A stretch of 64,000 bases of DNA, taken from contig JANYKV010000066.1 in the NCBI GenBank assembly GCA_025358055.1, positions 33,075-97,074 on the forward strand. The letters run 5' to 3'. Under the pieces are notes generated by a model that did not search any database, was not told the DNA's origin, and saw nothing but the letters and a program-made list of their open reading frames with translations. Origin of the DNA: Gemmatimonadota bacterium. GTDB lineage: Bacteria; Gemmatimonadota; Gemmatimonadetes; Gemmatimonadales; GWC2-71-9. Positions within the stretch are counted from its first letter, which is position 1; each line of letters starts with the position of its first letter. Both the position numbers and the translations under genes were made by a program. This document shows positions 7,976 through 17,506 of the stretch, piece after piece.

Positions 7976-8734
7976 CTAGGGTTGTGAGACGATGAGGTCC
8001 ACCCGAGCGTCTCGCGGACTCATGACACCCGCCACCGGTCGCTGCTCGAGGACGATCGCGGCTGCTCCACGGCGGACCGCCCGCGACGTCACTCGGCCGA
8101 CGCGAAGTCCGAGCGCCTCGAGTTGGTGCCGGGCGTCTTCTAGATGCTGGCCGACCACGTTGGGGATTTTGATGTCCGCGGGTCCCCGGCTCAGCACCAA
8201 ATCCACCGTGGTGCCGGGGTTCTTGCCCGTGCCCGCCGGCGGGCGGGTTGCAACCACGACGCCGGCCGGGAACTCCGCGGGCACCGAATCCCTCGCTCCC
8301 ACGTTGAGCCCGGCCGCATTGATAACGCGCTTCGCCTGCTCGGCATCGAACGCAATCACGTCGGGGACCCCGACGCTTGCGGGCCCCCGGCTTACCGTCA
8401 GATGCACGGTGCTGCCCTTCGGCAACGCCACGTCCGCCGGGGGGTCTTGCCAGAGAATCCGGCCGGCCGGCACCACCGGGTCCGATTCTTCGTCGTCGAC
8501 CTTCACTCGGAAGCCCTGGGCGGTCAGTTGCTGTTGCGCTTCGGTCAACGGCAGACTGAACACCCTGATAACGGTGTTTTCCCGGCTGAGCATGGGAGTG
8601 GGATAGGCCCAGCACGTCACGAGGTAGCCCGCGAGCGCCGCGCCGCCGACGACGCCGATCGCCTTGAGACGGCGGCGAGCCGCCACGGTGGCCAAGAACC
8701 CTGAGCCGCGGGTCGGCGACGGAACCGTGGTCAC
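7976..8734 (-). CDS. Membrane-anchored protein with three PASTA domains
   Basis: A short cytoplasmic N-terminus with basic residues precedes one membrane helix (about residues 25-44), then three PASTA repeats at roughly 57-117, 121-187 and 190-252. Repeat signatures include GRILWQDPPA, IKIPNVVGQ and VLEQRPVAG. PASTA domains usually bind muropeptides or peptidoglycan precursors and normally sit on Ser/Thr kinases or penicillin-binding proteins. Here there is no kinase domain. The protein is probably a periplasmic cell-wall sensor or scaffold. Its start overlaps the rsmB stop by four bases (ATGA), which implies coupled translation. Confidence 0.85.
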   Translation of the reverse strand: MTTVPSPTRGSGFLATVAARRRLKAIGVVGGAALAGYLVTCWAYPTPMLSRENTVIRVFSLPLTEAQQQLTAQGFRVKVDDEESDPVVPAGRILWQDPPADVALPKGSTVHLTVSRGPASVGVPDVIAFDAEQAKRVINAAGLNVGARDSVPAEFPAGVVVATRPPAGTGKNPGTTVDLVLSRGPADIKIPNVVGQHLEDARHQLEALGLRVGRVTSRAVRRGAAAIVLEQRPVAGVMSPRDARVDLIVSQP

Positions 8735-10038
8735 GCCGGGTCCCGGCGGAGGCGGGCGGCGTACGCGCCGTCCATCCCATGGAGCTGAGGCAGAATCATC
8801 AAATCGCCGGTGTCAGTCATCAATGTGCGTGGCAGGGCCGGGTTCGATTCGCGGTGAAAGCGTGGATTCCAACGGAGAAATCGATCCACCTGCTCCTCGT
8901 TTTCTTCGGGCTCCAGGGAACACGTAGCATAACATAACAGCCCTCCCGGCCGGACAGCCTCCGCCGCAGCGCGCAGGAATCGGCCGCCTTGCTCCACCAG
9001 ACTCATGAGTCCTTCCGGCCCGACCCGCCAGCGAGCGTCGGGGTTGCGGGCGAACGTGCCGGTGCCGAGGCATGGAGCGTCGAGAAAGACCAGATCGACC
9101 GGGCGTACGGCCGGGGCCAGGGCGTTCATGACCACGCCCCATTCGTGCCCGGTGCCCGCCCGATCGATGTTTTCTCGGAGACGGGGCATTCGGCCCGGCA
9201 TATCACCCGCCACGACCCGGCCGCCAAGATGAGCGAAGGCAAGCGCTTTCCCGCCGGGCGCGGCACAGACATCGTACACCCGATTCCCTTGGGCCACGCC
9301 GGCAAATCTGACCACGAGGGCATGGGCCGCGTCCTGAACGAGGAAGCCGCCCGCGCTGTAGCCCGGCAACAGTCGCGGATTGGGTTGAGTGGGAATCAGG
9401 CCGGCATCGAAAGGGGCGGGGACCACCGCAATGCCGTCGGTTGCGAAAGCCACCGTCAACTCTTCCACCGTCCAACGCGCGGGCTGCACAACCAGAGGGG
9501 GAGTTCGGTTGTTCCACGCCAGCAACTCCTCGGTCTGCAGTCTTCCGAAGCGCTCCAGCCATCGGGAGACGAGCCAGTCGGGGTGTGAATAGGCGGCGCC
9601 CAGCTGATCATCGGTGGCGGCCGGGCTCGGTTCCGAATCTGAGGGTCGGGGAGCCCTCGTCAGGCGGCGCAGCACGGCGTTCACGAATCCCGCGCCACTT
9701 GCGCCGGCAATTTCTTTCGCCAATGAGACCGAGGTCGCCACCGCGGCGTGAGGTGGGATGCGGTCTAGTCGCTCCAATTGGTAGGCGCCGATGCGCAGAA
9801 CGGTCAGGAGGTTCGGATCGACGCTCTCGATGCCCCGCGTGATCAGTGGGGTGAGTCGCTCGTCCAGCCGCCGCTGTTGGCGAAGGACCCCGGCCGCGAG
9901 TTCATGTGCCAGCCGCCGATCGGCATCTCCGAGATGGGCGAGCCCCTCGTTCAAGGCCTGATCGAAATGCAGCCCACGATCGGTGTCTTTGAGGATCTGC
10001 CATGCGGCCCGGCGGGGGTCGAGTCCTACGTCAGACAA
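8731..10038 (-). CDS. rsmB: 16S rRNA m5C967 methyltransferase
   Basis: RsmB methylates C967 of 16S rRNA using S-adenosylmethionine. The 435-residue protein has the N-terminal NusB-like RNA-binding domain ([14 protein letters not shown] onward, VNAVLRRL) and a C-terminal Rossmann methyltransferase domain. SAM-binding motif I reads [14 protein letters not shown]. The two catalytic cysteines lie in [12 protein letters not shown] and [16 protein letters not shown]. The gene overlaps thiG upstream by eight bases and the PASTA gene downstream by four. Confidence 0.93.
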   Translation of the reverse strand: MSDVGLDPRRAAWQILKDTDRGLHFDQALNEGLAHLGDADRRLAHELAAGVLRQQRRLDERLTPLITRGIESVDPNLLTVLRIGAYQLERLDRIPPHAAVATSVSLAKEIAGASGAGFVNAVLRRLTRAPRPSDSEPSPAATDDQLGAAYSHPDWLVSRWLERFGRLQTEELLAWNNRTPPLVVQPARWTVEELTVAFATDGIAVVPAPFDAGLIPTQPNPRLLPGYSAGGFLVQDAAHALVVRFAGVAQGNRVYDVCAAPGGKALAFAHLGGRVVAGDMPGRMPRLRENIDRAGTGHEWGVVMNALAPAVRPVDLVFLDAPCLGTGTFARNPDARWRVGPEGLMSLVEQGGRFLRAAAEAVRPGGLLCYATCSLEPEENEEQVDRFLRWNPRFHRESNPALPRTLMTDTGDLMILPQLHGMDGAYAARLRRDPA

Positions 10039-10837
10039 TCAGTCCTTTCGCCGGGCTCGATGGAACGGCGATTTCGCGGCGCGCCATCCGCCCTGCCAGG
10101 TAGGCGGCTCGCCCCGCGAGAACCGCATGTCGCATGGCGGTTGCCATGTGGACCGGTTCGGTGGCGCCCGCCAAAGCGGTGTTCATGAGAATGCCGTCGA
10201 CCCCTTGCTCCATCACGATGCACGCGTCCGATGCCGTTCCGACACCCGCGTCGACGATGACCGGTACCGAGAGTCGGCGCTTAATAGTGCGAATGGCATA
10301 GGGGTTGATGAGTCCGAGCCCACTCCCGATCGGTGAGGCCAGTGGCATGACCGCGGCACATCCTGCGTCTTCCAGGCGGAGTGCGGTGATCAGGTCGTCG
10401 TTGGTGTAGGCCAAGACCTGGAAGCCTTCTTTCACCAACGTGACGGCCGCCTCGAGCAACCCAACCGCGTCCGGAAGCAGCGTCTCTTTGTCCCCGATGA
10501 CCTCGAGCTTCACGAACGCGTTGAATCCCGCCTCACGGGCGAGTCGCGCGTAGCGAATCGCGTCCTCGGCGGTGTAGCATCCGGCCGTATTTGCCAAAAG
10601 GAAGTACTTGCCCGGGTCAAGATGATGCAGGATGCTTTCGTCCTTGGAGCGATCGAGATCCACGCGCCGTACCGCGACGGTCACGATCTCCGCCCCCGAT
10701 GCGTCAATGGCCCCGACCATCTCGGCCTGGCTTCGATATTTGCCGGTCCCGACCATCAAACGCGACCGGAACGATCGCCCCGCAATCGTCAACGGCTGAT
10801 CCATCGTTTCGAGCGCAACCGATTGTGCGTGGATCAT
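10031..10837 (-). CDS. thiG: Thiazole synthase
   Basis: ThiG condenses deoxyxylulose-5-phosphate, dehydroglycine and ThiS-thiocarboxylate into the thiazole phosphate of thiamine. The 268-residue TIM barrel carries [10 protein letters not shown], the Schiff-base lysine region [20 protein letters not shown] and [13 protein letters not shown], followed by [11 protein letters not shown], all expected for the family. It lies four bases after thiS. The glycine oxidase or ThiH enzyme that supplies dehydroglycine, and the ThiF adenylyltransferase, are not in this window. Confidence 0.95.
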   Translation of the reverse strand: MIHAQSVALETMDQPLTIAGRSFRSRLMVGTGKYRSQAEMVGAIDASGAEIVTVAVRRVDLDRSKDESILHHLDPGKYFLLANTAGCYTAEDAIRYARLAREAGFNAFVKLEVIGDKETLLPDAVGLLEAAVTLVKEGFQVLAYTNDDLITALRLEDAGCAAVMPLASPIGSGLGLINPYAIRTIKRRLSVPVIVDAGVGTASDACIVMEQGVDGILMNTALAGATEPVHMATAMRHAVLAGRAAYLAGRMARREIAVPSSPAKGLIV

Positions 10838-10841
10838 CTCA

Positions 10842-11051
10842 TCATCCTCCCCCCACGAAATGTATCAATTCAACGACATCCCCCTCCGCCAGCGATGTGC
10901 CGGCGAGCGCGTCCCTCCGGACGATCCGGCGATTGTGTTCGACGACGATGGTGCGGGGGTCCAATGCAAGGTGCACCAGGAGGTCCGTCAGCTTTGCCGG
11001 GCCGGCAATCTCGCGCACCTCTCCGTTCACCTGAATGCGTAACGGGCTCAC
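10842..11051 (-). CDS. thiS: Sulfur-carrier protein ThiS
   Basis: This 69-residue protein is the sulfur donor for thiazole formation. It has the ubiquitin-like pattern ([12 protein letters not shown], then [11 protein letters not shown], then [14 protein letters not shown]) and ends in the diglycine tail that is adenylated and thiocarboxylated. A longer frame runs further upstream, but GTG at 11051 overlaps the preceding stop codon as GTGA and gives the normal ThiS length. It is immediately followed by thiG. Confidence 0.92.
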   Translation of the reverse strand: MSPLRIQVNGEVREIAGPAKLTDLLVHLALDPRTIVVEHNRRIVRRDALAGTSLAEGDVVELIHFVGGG

Positions 11052-11671
11052 GCCGCCTCCGCCCAGGAGCCAAGAAACGCTCGGGCCGCAGCCGCGGAAT
11101 CGGCCGCATGCCAGAGCGCGGACATCGCGGCGATACCCCACGCGCCCGCGTCGCGCACCACCGCCACCCGGGCGGGGGTCATTCCACCGATCGCCACGAC
11201 GGGGGCGCCGAGCGCGGCGATCCGGCCGAGGAGGGGAAGGCCGATAGGGGAGTGTTCGCGATGTGCTGGAGTTTCGAATACATGGCCAACCACGAGGTAC
11301 TCGGCTCCTTCGGCGAGGGCATGTTCCGCCTCGGGAAGCGAGTGGACCGACCGGCCGAGCCACCCGCGAGCGAACACCCGCCGAGCATCCGATGGGGAGA
11401 GATCGTTGGCCCGAAGTTGCACGCCGTGAGCTTCCAATGCCTGAGCGATGTCCGGGCGTCCGCTTACGATGACTGCAGCTCCGGGGGGCCGGGCCAGTGC
11501 GAGGAGGCGTTTGGCAAAGGCCGTAAGTTGCGCCGCCGTGCTCGTGGGGTCGCGGGCGTAGAGGGCCACTGCATCGCCGCCAGCAGCAATCGCCGCCGCC
11601 CGCACGCCGAAATCCGCCGCTCGGCAAATTGTTCCATCGGTATAGGCGTGCAATCGGGGCAGCGGTCTCAC
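11048..11671 (-). CDS. ThiE/TenI-family protein, probably thiazole tautomerase
   Basis: The 207-residue barrel belongs to the thiamine-phosphate synthase/TenI group: GVQLRANDLS, GRSVHSLPEAEHA, YLVVGHVFETP and PVVAIGGM are in register. The residues that bind pyrophosphate in true ThiE are altered: the N-terminal QLRxK-type segment reads ALYARD, and the FPTxTK loop reads FETPAHREH, with no lysine. That favours TenI, which isomerises the ThiG product. TenI genes commonly sit beside thiS-thiG, as here. The start GTG 11671 overlaps the fmt stop as GTGA; a longer frame to 11713 would run 46 bases into fmt. A ThiE with relaxed motifs remains possible. Confidence 0.75.
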   Translation of the reverse strand: MRPLPRLHAYTDGTICRAADFGVRAAAIAAGGDAVALYARDPTSTAAQLTAFAKRLLALARPPGAAVIVSGRPDIAQALEAHGVQLRANDLSPSDARRVFARGWLGRSVHSLPEAEHALAEGAEYLVVGHVFETPAHREHSPIGLPLLGRIAALGAPVVAIGGMTPARVAVVRDAGAWGIAAMSALWHAADSAAAARAFLGSWAEAA

Positions 11672-12591
11672 GTAAACCTCCGGCCGGAGCTCACGGTTCG
11701 TCCGCGCACCCAATCCTCGGCCGACATCCGCTTCTTTCCCGTCGGTTTCACCTCGCCGATTTCCACCGCCCCGCGCCCCGCCGCTACGACGAGCGTGGGT
11801 TCAATCCCCAGCACCTCGCCTGGACGTCCGCGGCCATCAGCGAGCCGGGCGCTGAACAGTTTGATCTCGAGACTGTCCAAAACCGTCCAGGCCCCCGGCG
11901 CGGGATCGAAGGCCCGAATCCGTCGAACGATGGTGTCCGGTTCCAATTCCCAATCGATGCGGGTCGTCGTCCGGTCGATCTTGGGGGCGTAGTTTGCCCG
12001 GGTGTGTTCCTGCGGAGTGGGGCGGAGGGTGCCACGGCGCATGAAATCCAGCGTGTCGACCAATGCCTTGGCGCCCAGCACAGCCAAACGCTCGGTCAAC
12101 GCTCCGCCGGTTTCGCCCGGCCCGATCGGAGTCTCGACTTGATGGAGAATCGGACCCGTGTCGAGCCCAGCTTCCATCTCCATGATGGTGATGCCGGTCC
12201 GCACAAAACCGTTCACGATCGCCCACTGAATCGGCGCCGCCCCACGCAGATCGGGCAGAATCGAGGCGTGGACATTGATCATTCCTCGGCGAGGAATCTT
12301 AAGGAGGGCGGGTTTGAGAATGTGTCCGTACGCTACCACGACTCCGAGGTCGGGCGCGAGCCGTCGGATACTGGCCAGAAAGACGTCGCCGGTGGGCCGT
12401 TCGGGCTGGAACACCGGAATCTCCCGCGGCACTGCGAGCGCCTTGACCGGCGGAGACACGAGGGTCGAACGCGAGCGTCCTTGAGGCCGGTCGGGTTGGG
12501 TGACCACCGCGACGATGTCGTCCCCATGTTCGACGAGAGCCTGCAGGCTCGGCACCGCAAAATCCGGGGTGCCGAAAAAGACGATACGCAT
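11668..12591 (-). CDS. fmt: Methionyl-tRNA formyltransferase
   Basis: Fmt formylates initiator Met-tRNA with 10-formyl-THF. The 307-residue protein opens with RIVFFGTPDFAVPSL and has the catalytic signature NVHASILPDLRGAAPIQWAI, then DTGPILHQ. The C-terminal OB-like domain contains the IRRIRAFDPAPGAW segment. Its start overlaps the def stop by one base (TAATG), the classic def-fmt pairing of enzymes that add and remove the formyl group. Confidence 0.95.
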   Translation of the reverse strand: MRIVFFGTPDFAVPSLQALVEHGDDIVAVVTQPDRPQGRSRSTLVSPPVKALAVPREIPVFQPERPTGDVFLASIRRLAPDLGVVVAYGHILKPALLKIPRRGMINVHASILPDLRGAAPIQWAIVNGFVRTGITIMEMEAGLDTGPILHQVETPIGPGETGGALTERLAVLGAKALVDTLDFMRRGTLRPTPQEHTRANYAPKIDRTTTRIDWELEPDTIVRRIRAFDPAPGAWTVLDSLEIKLFSARLADGRGRPGEVLGIEPTLVVAAGRGAVEIGEVKPTGKKRMSAEDWVRGRTVSSGRRFT

Positions 12592-13124
12592 TACTTCTTG
12601 GGGCTCGGGGGGGGCTGGAGTGACTTGGTGACGGCTTTCCCGCGGTTCTCTTTTTTCCAGCGGGCGAGCAGGATCTGCCGTTTGAGCGCACTGAGATGGT
12701 CGATGAACAGAATGCCGTCGAGGTGGTCGATCTCGTGCTGGATGGCCCGCGCCACCAACCCCTCAGCCTCCTTCGTATACCGCCGGCCCTCTCGGTCCGT
12801 CGCTTCGAGGACGATGCGCTCCGCGCGAGTGACATCCCCGTACACCTCGGGAATCGAGAGGCAGCCCTCTTCGGCTCGCTGGCGTCCTTCGGCGCTGGTG
12901 ATGATCGGATTCACCATGACGAACCGATCGCTTTCCGCATCGACCACCGCCACCCGTTTGGTGATCCCGACCTGGTTGGCCGCGAGCCCCACTCCCTTGG
13001 CCGTATCCATGGTGAGGAACAGGTCGTCGATCAACTGGCGGAGTGCTTCATCGACCGCCGCCACCTCCACACTCCGAGTGCGGAGGGTCGAGGAGCCGAG
13101 CAGATGGAGATCGAGCAGGCTCAT
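12591..13124 (-). CDS. def: Peptide deformylase
   Basis: Def removes the N-formyl group from nascent peptides. The 177-residue protein shows the three family motifs: GVGLAANQVG, EGCLSIPE and QHEIDHLDG, which supply the metal ligands Cys, His and His. Start ATG 13124 is chosen because it forms an ATGA overlap with the yajC stop; the same frame is open much further upstream, but that portion is a shadow of yajC and tgt. The tail after residue 160 is basic and proline-rich. Confidence 0.95.
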   Translation of the reverse strand: MSLLDLHLLGSSTLRTRSVEVAAVDEALRQLIDDLFLTMDTAKGVGLAANQVGITKRVAVVDAESDRFVMVNPIITSAEGRQRAEEGCLSIPEVYGDVTRAERIVLEATDREGRRYTKEAEGLVARAIQHEIDHLDGILFIDHLSALKRQILLARWKKENRGKAVTKSLQPPPSPKK

Positions 13125-13447
13125 GCTTGATTGGGGACCGTCGATGCCACGTTGCCGACGCGGACGATGCGGCTGCGTTCCACCACGATCGTTGACGTTC
13201 CCGACTCGATGGTTACCCGGTCTTCCTTGAGATCCTTCACCTTGCCGATGATTCCGCCACTCGTTGTGATATCGTCGCCCTTCTTGAGCGCCGCGAGCAT
13301 CGTGGCGTGCTTCTTCCGGGCCTGGCTCTGGGGTCGAATCATCAGGAAGTAGAGGATGGCGCCAAACAGGGCGATTTGGATCAACAGTACCCCCAGCCCA
13401 CCGGAGCCTTGGGGCGCTGCCATCATGGCCATCAACGTCGATCTCAT
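13121..13447 (-). CDS. yajC: Preprotein translocase subunit YajC
   Basis: YajC is the small accessory subunit of the SecDF complex at the inner membrane. The 108-residue protein has one helix (LLIQIALFGAILYFLMIRP) followed by the signature PQSQARKKHATML and KKGDDITTSGGIIGKV, exactly as in the family. ATG at 13447 overlaps the tgt stop as ATGA. The tgt-yajC order is widely conserved; secD and secF, which often follow, are absent here and def/fmt come next instead. Confidence 0.94.
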   Translation of the reverse strand: MRSTLMAMMAAPQGSGGLGVLLIQIALFGAILYFLMIRPQSQARKKHATMLAALKKGDDITTSGGIIGKVKDLKEDRVTIESGTSTIVVERSRIVRVGNVASTVPNQA

Positions 13448-14580
13448 GGGTCTCCTTGTGCATGGTAGAGCTGGAGCCAGCCCCGGCTCCAACGGTCAAA
13501 GGTTCCGTCGAGAATCGCCGCCCGCGCCAATTCCGTCACGCGGATGAGGAACCGGACGTTGTGCAACGATATCAAGCGAAGGCCGAGCATCTCTTGGGCG
13601 AAGAACAGGTGTCGCAGGTAACCTCGCGAAAATCGTCCGCACGTCGCGCAGTCGCACCCCGGATCGAGGGGTTCTTCGCTGACTCGATGGATCGATTTCT
13701 TGATGTTTACCCGGCCGGACATCGTCCAGGCGCTGCCATGGCGCCCATTTCGGGTCGCCGCCACGCAATCGAACAGGTCCACTCCCCGAGCAATTCCCTC
13801 GACCAAATCCTCCGGGAACCCAACGCCCATAAGATAACGGGGGCGGTCCTGAGGCAGCCCTGGTGCCAGGTGTTCCAGGACCGCGTGCATGACCGGTTTC
13901 GGTTCGCCGACGGAAAGCCCGCCGATCGCGATTCCCGTCCAAGGGCCTTGGGAGAGGGTGCCCTCTAAAGATCGGCCTCGGAGTTCGAGGTGGGTGCCCC
14001 CTTGTAGGATGGGCCAAAGTGTTTGCTGATTTGAACTTACGCCTCCAAGCGCTCCATGCTCCGCCCGGCATCTGGCCAGCCACCTTAAAGTGCGCTCCAT
14101 TCCGGCCTCGGCGTCGGCGAACGGGGAAGCGGCGGGCACCACGTGGTCGAATGCCATGGCCACGTCGGCCCCGAGAGCCCACTGAATCGCCATGGCCGAC
14201 TCGGGAGTGATGGTTCGCAAGGTGCCATCGATGTGGCTCACGAACTCCACGCCCTCCTCACTGACTTTGCGTAGGCCCTCCAACGAGAAGACCTGGAATC
14301 CGCCCGAGTCGGTCAGCATCGGTCGCGGCCAGGTGGTAAAGCGGTGAAGCCCTCCCATTGCGCGCACCGTTTCCTCGCCGGGTCGGAGGTGCAAGTGGTA
14401 GGTATTGCCGAGGATGATCTGCGCCCCGGTCTCTTCCACCTCCCGAGGATGGAGTCCGCGCACCGCTCCGTGGGTACCCACCGGCATGAATGCGGGGGTC
14501 TGGACGGTACCGTGTGGGAGGGAGAGCAGCCCGGCTCGCGCCGCGCCATTCCGGCCTTGGATCTCAAACTCGAATGCCAA
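13444..14580 (-). CDS. tgt: tRNA-guanine transglycosylase
   Basis: Tgt swaps guanine 34 for preQ1 in GUN tRNAs during queuosine synthesis. The 378-residue barrel contains MLTDSGGFQVFSL, ILQGGTH, GGLSVGEP, the active-site region VDLFDCVAATRNGRHG and the zinc site CDCATCGRFS with a following HLFF histidine. The usual DCVMPTRNAR is slightly altered, but the aspartate is kept. It is transcribed just after queA, which acts next in the pathway. Confidence 0.95.
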   Translation of the reverse strand: MAFEFEIQGRNGAARAGLLSLPHGTVQTPAFMPVGTHGAVRGLHPREVEETGAQIILGNTYHLHLRPGEETVRAMGGLHRFTTWPRPMLTDSGGFQVFSLEGLRKVSEEGVEFVSHIDGTLRTITPESAMAIQWALGADVAMAFDHVVPAASPFADAEAGMERTLRWLARCRAEHGALGGVSSNQQTLWPILQGGTHLELRGRSLEGTLSQGPWTGIAIGGLSVGEPKPVMHAVLEHLAPGLPQDRPRYLMGVGFPEDLVEGIARGVDLFDCVAATRNGRHGSAWTMSGRVNIKKSIHRVSEEPLDPGCDCATCGRFSRGYLRHLFFAQEMLGLRLISLHNVRFLIRVTELARAAILDGTFDRWSRGWLQLYHAQGDP

Positions 14581-14655
14581 TCGGGCCCCTCTCCTTCTCT
14601 GCGCGGTGTTGCCGCATGGTTGGGGCGAACCGGTTCACGGTCTCCGTCGCGTCAG

Positions 14656-15699
14656 TCACACCACGACCATCGCGTCGCCGTAGGAGTAGAAGCGGTACTG
14701 CTCCGCGATGGCGTGGGCATATGCGGCGCGGGTCCGGTCAACTCCGGCAAAGGCACTCACCAACATCAACAACGTCGAGCGGGGGAGATGGAAATTCGTG
14801 ATCACATGGTCCACCACCGCAAAGGGATATCCCGGGGTGATCATCAACTGAGTCTCGCCGCGTCCGGCCCGCACGACGCCGAGCACGGCAGACGACTCCA
14901 GCGCCCGGACCACGGTCGTCCCAACCGCCCACACGGCGCACCCTCCCGCTCGGACTCGCGCGATTTGACCGGCCAGTGCCTCCGGAATCTCATAGGATTC
15001 GGGGTGCATCTTGTGTCTAGTAAGGTCCTCGACATCCACCGGCTTGAAGGTGCCCGGCCCGATTTCCAGGTCGAGTCGGCCCACTCCGATTCCGCGGTCC
15101 CGCAGGGCCGAAAGAATTTCGGCCGTGAAGTGAAGTCCCGCCGTTGGTGCTGCCACGCTGCCTTCGCGTTCGGCATAGACCGTCTGATACCGCGCCGCAT
15201 CGGCCGCCGTCGGCGTTCGTGCAATGTAGGGTGGCAGGGGGAGGCTGCCGAATCGATCGATCGCCTCCTGCGCGGTCGCTCCAACGAAGCGCACCAACCG
15301 ATTTCCGTCCGTCAAGATGCTCACCACCTCGAGGGTGACATCGGGGCTGAGCTCCACCCCTTTTCCGGGGCGAAGGGCGCTTCCGGGCCGGCCTAGGGCA
15401 ATCCAACAGTCGTCGGACGCGGGATGGATCAAGAGCACTTCCGCGGGCGCCCCGCTGGCGCGTCGTCCCAAGAATCGGGCGTGGCGGACCCGGGATGTGT
15501 TGATCACCAGCAAATCACCCGGGGGGATCAAGTCTACGAGGCCACGAAACACACCGTCTTCGAGTGTTTCCCTCGAACGTCGAACGATCAATAGTCGGCT
15601 TGCCGCTCGGTCGGGCAACGGCGTCTGCGCGATGAGTTCAGGCGGAAGCTGGTAGTCGAAGTCTGCAGTGCGGTAATTCGTGGGCCGCTCAGCGGTCAA
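14656..15699 (-). CDS. queA: S-adenosylmethionine:tRNA ribosyltransferase-isomerase
   Basis: QueA uses the ribosyl part of SAM to turn preQ1 in tRNA into epoxyqueuosine. The 347-residue protein has the expected [17 protein letters not shown] start, [23 protein letters not shown], and the C-terminal [20 protein letters not shown] signature. Its start overlaps the end of ruvB by 11 bases. A ruvABC-queA-tgt-yajC order is common in bacteria, which supports all these calls together. Confidence 0.95.
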   Translation of the reverse strand: MTAERPTNYRTADFDYQLPPELIAQTPLPDRAASRLLIVRRSRETLEDGVFRGLVDLIPPGDLLVINTSRVRHARFLGRRASGAPAEVLLIHPASDDCWIALGRPGSALRPGKGVELSPDVTLEVVSILTDGNRLVRFVGATAQEAIDRFGSLPLPPYIARTPTAADAARYQTVYAEREGSVAAPTAGLHFTAEILSALRDRGIGVGRLDLEIGPGTFKPVDVEDLTRHKMHPESYEIPEALAGQIARVRAGGCAVWAVGTTVVRALESSAVLGVVRAGRGETQLMITPGYPFAVVDHVITNFHLPRSTLLMLVSAFAGVDRTRAAYAHAIAEQYRFYSYGDAMVVV

Positions 15700-16714
15700 A
15701 GATCGTAGGCTGCACCGCGGGTGGCGTCATCCCGAAGCGACGATAGGCGTGGGGTGTCGCGACGCGACCGCGAGGCGTGCGTTCAAGGAATCCCTGCTGG
15801 ATCAAATAGGGCTCATACACGTCTTCCAACGTGCCGCTGTCCTCGCCCACGGCCGCCGCGACGGTGCCGAGTCCCACCGGGCCACCGCCGAACTTTTCGA
15901 TGATGGTGGTGAGAATTAGGGCGTCCATGTCGTCGAGGCCAAACTCGTCTACGTTGAGTCGGGCGAGCGCCTCGAGCGCCACCGCGCCCGAAATGGCACC
16001 GCCGGCCCGCACCTGAGCGTAGTCTCGCACTCGGCGGAGCAGTCGGTTCGCCACCCGGGGGGTTCCGCGACTGCGCTTGGCGATCTCGGTTGCCCCGTTC
16101 TCGTCGATCGGGACCTTGAGGATTCCGGCTGATCGAAGCACGATCAGGCGCAGCTCTTCCGGCGGGTAGAAGTTGAGTCGCTCGACCAGGCCAAACCGGG
16201 CGCGCATCGGAGGGGTGAGCTGTCCAAAGCGCGTCGTCGCGCCCACCAGAGTGAATCGCTCCACCGACATCGGAATGGTCTGCGCGTTCGGTCCGTCGGC
16301 GATCCGTACATCGACGCGAAAATCTTCCATCGCGGAGTACAGGAATTCTTCCAACACCGGTCGGAGGCGGTGGATCTCGTCGATGAATAGCAAATCGCCG
16401 GGCGCAAGCCCGGTCAGGAGCCCAACCAAGTCACCCGGCCTCTCGAGCACCGGGCCGGAACTGGTGCGGAGTTCCACCCCCATCTCCTTGGCCATCAGCA
16501 TGGCCAGGGTTGTCTTGCCAAGTCCGGGCGGTCCGAAGAAGAGGATGTGGTCGAGCTGTTCGCCGCGGGCCTTCGCGGCGTCGATTGCGATCTGGAGCGA
16601 AGCCTTGACCTGGGGTTGTCCGATGAACTCGTCCAGGCGGGACGGGCGGAGCGCGGATTCAGCGTTCCGTTCTTCCGGCAGCGCATCCGGGGTGGTGACC
16701 TCGACGCGTGGCAT
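15689..16714 (-). CDS. ruvB: Holliday junction branch-migration ATPase RuvB
   Basis: RuvB is the hexameric motor that, with RuvA, moves Holliday junctions. The 341-residue AAA+ protein has Walker [13 protein letters not shown], Walker [11 protein letters not shown], sensor 1 [11 protein letters not shown], an arginine finger region [16 protein letters not shown] and a C-terminal winged helix ([18 protein letters not shown]). It lies seven bases after the small zinc-ribbon gene and overlaps queA downstream. Confidence 0.97.
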   Translation of the reverse strand: MPRVEVTTPDALPEERNAESALRPSRLDEFIGQPQVKASLQIAIDAAKARGEQLDHILFFGPPGLGKTTLAMLMAKEMGVELRTSSGPVLERPGDLVGLLTGLAPGDLLFIDEIHRLRPVLEEFLYSAMEDFRVDVRIADGPNAQTIPMSVERFTLVGATTRFGQLTPPMRARFGLVERLNFYPPEELRLIVLRSAGILKVPIDENGATEIAKRSRGTPRVANRLLRRVRDYAQVRAGGAISGAVALEALARLNVDEFGLDDMDALILTTIIEKFGGGPVGLGTVAAAVGEDSGTLEDVYEPYLIQQGFLERTPRGRVATPHAYRRFGMTPPAVQPTIFDR

Positions 16715-16721
16715 AGTAGGG

Positions 16722-16895
16722 CTAGGCGGCCCGGGCGTTCCAACGAACCGGGCGCGGGCCCGCCTCGATGGAGTGTTTTGTATGGCAGCTCACACAGCGG
16801 TCCTCCGCCACCCGGCTCGCTTCAGGTACCAAACGCCGGTTGGTCGACCCACATTTGGTGCAGATCCATTCGGCGGTTCTCGCGGGTTGGGTCAT
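16722..16895 (-). CDS. 57-residue zinc-ribbon protein between ruvA and ruvB
   Basis: A short gene sits exactly between ruvA and ruvB. Its ATG (16895) overlaps the ruvA stop as ATGA, and its stop is seven bases before the ruvB start, so the spacing is that of a real coupled gene. The protein has two CxxC knuckles, WICTKCGS and RCVSCHTK, about 18 residues apart, forming a likely zinc ribbon, and ends with [11 protein letters not shown] do not know a named family. The place suggests a role with RuvAB or the transcript, for example as a DNA- or protein-binding adaptor; this is inference from position only. Confidence 0.8.
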   Translation of the reverse strand: MTQPARTAEWICTKCGSTNRRLVPEASRVAEDRCVSCHTKHSIEAGPRPVRWNARAA

Positions 16896-17506
16896 TCCTT
16901 CAGTCCCCCTTTGTGCTGGGTCAGCTGTTGCAAAGCGCGCCGAACAATGGAGGCGGTTTCCGTGAGTGTTTCCTTGGCCAGCACCGTCCGCACGGCGTCC
17001 TCGGCTGCGCTAGGAGAATAGCCGAGGACGATCAATGCTCGCACGGCGTCGCCGCCACCGCCCGAGGGTCGGCTGGTCAAGCGTGGTTCGGAAACCGCGA
17101 GGTCCTGAAACCGGTCTTGGAGTTCGAGAATGAGGCGTTCGGCCTTCTTTCGTCCGATACCGCTCACCGAACTCAACGCCGCGATGTCTCGGTTCTGGAT
17201 GCTCCTGACGGTTCGGTCCGGTCCGAGGGTCGAGAGCAGCGCCAGGGCCAGCTTCGGTCCGAATCCGCTGGCGCCGAGCAACCGCTGAAATATGCCCCGC
17301 TCGCTCGCCGTGTCGAATCCGAACAGCGTCCAACTATCCTCCCGAACCACGAGCTCGGTGTACAGCGACACGCGCAGACCCTCCGCGGGTAGTCGTTCCA
17401 GCACCCCAAGGGGCAGGACCACCTCATAGCCGACCCCACCGTCCGTTTGTACGACGATGGCATCGCTGGCCCGCTCCGTGAGCACGCCGCTGAGGGTCGA
17501 GATCAT
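16892..17506 (-). CDS. ruvA: Holliday junction DNA helicase subunit RuvA
   Basis: RuvA binds four-way junctions and loads RuvB. The 204-residue protein begins MISTLSGVL, the OB-fold start, then has ELVVREDSWTLFGF, two helix-hairpin-helix segments (GPKLALALLSTL, and VSGIGRKKAERLILEL) and domain III (AVRALIVLGYSPSAAEDAV) that contacts RuvB. ATG 17506 overlaps the ruvC stop as ATGA. The same frame is open further upstream but only as a shadow of ruvC. Confidence 0.96.
   Translation of the reverse strand: MISTLSGVLTERASDAIVVQTDGGVGYEVVLPLGVLERLPAEGLRVSLYTELVVREDSWTLFGFDTASERGIFQRLLGASGFGPKLALALLSTLGPDRTVRSIQNRDIAALSSVSGIGRKKAERLILELQDRFQDLAVSEPRLTSRPSGGGGDAVRALIVLGYSPSAAEDAVRTVLAKETLTETASIVRRALQQLTQHKGGLKE

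Noticed and set aside
11629..13230. Plus-strand open frame of 533 codons
   Set aside because: It lies opposite thiE, fmt, def and yajC, all with firm motifs, and its translation is low-complexity arginine/serine/proline.
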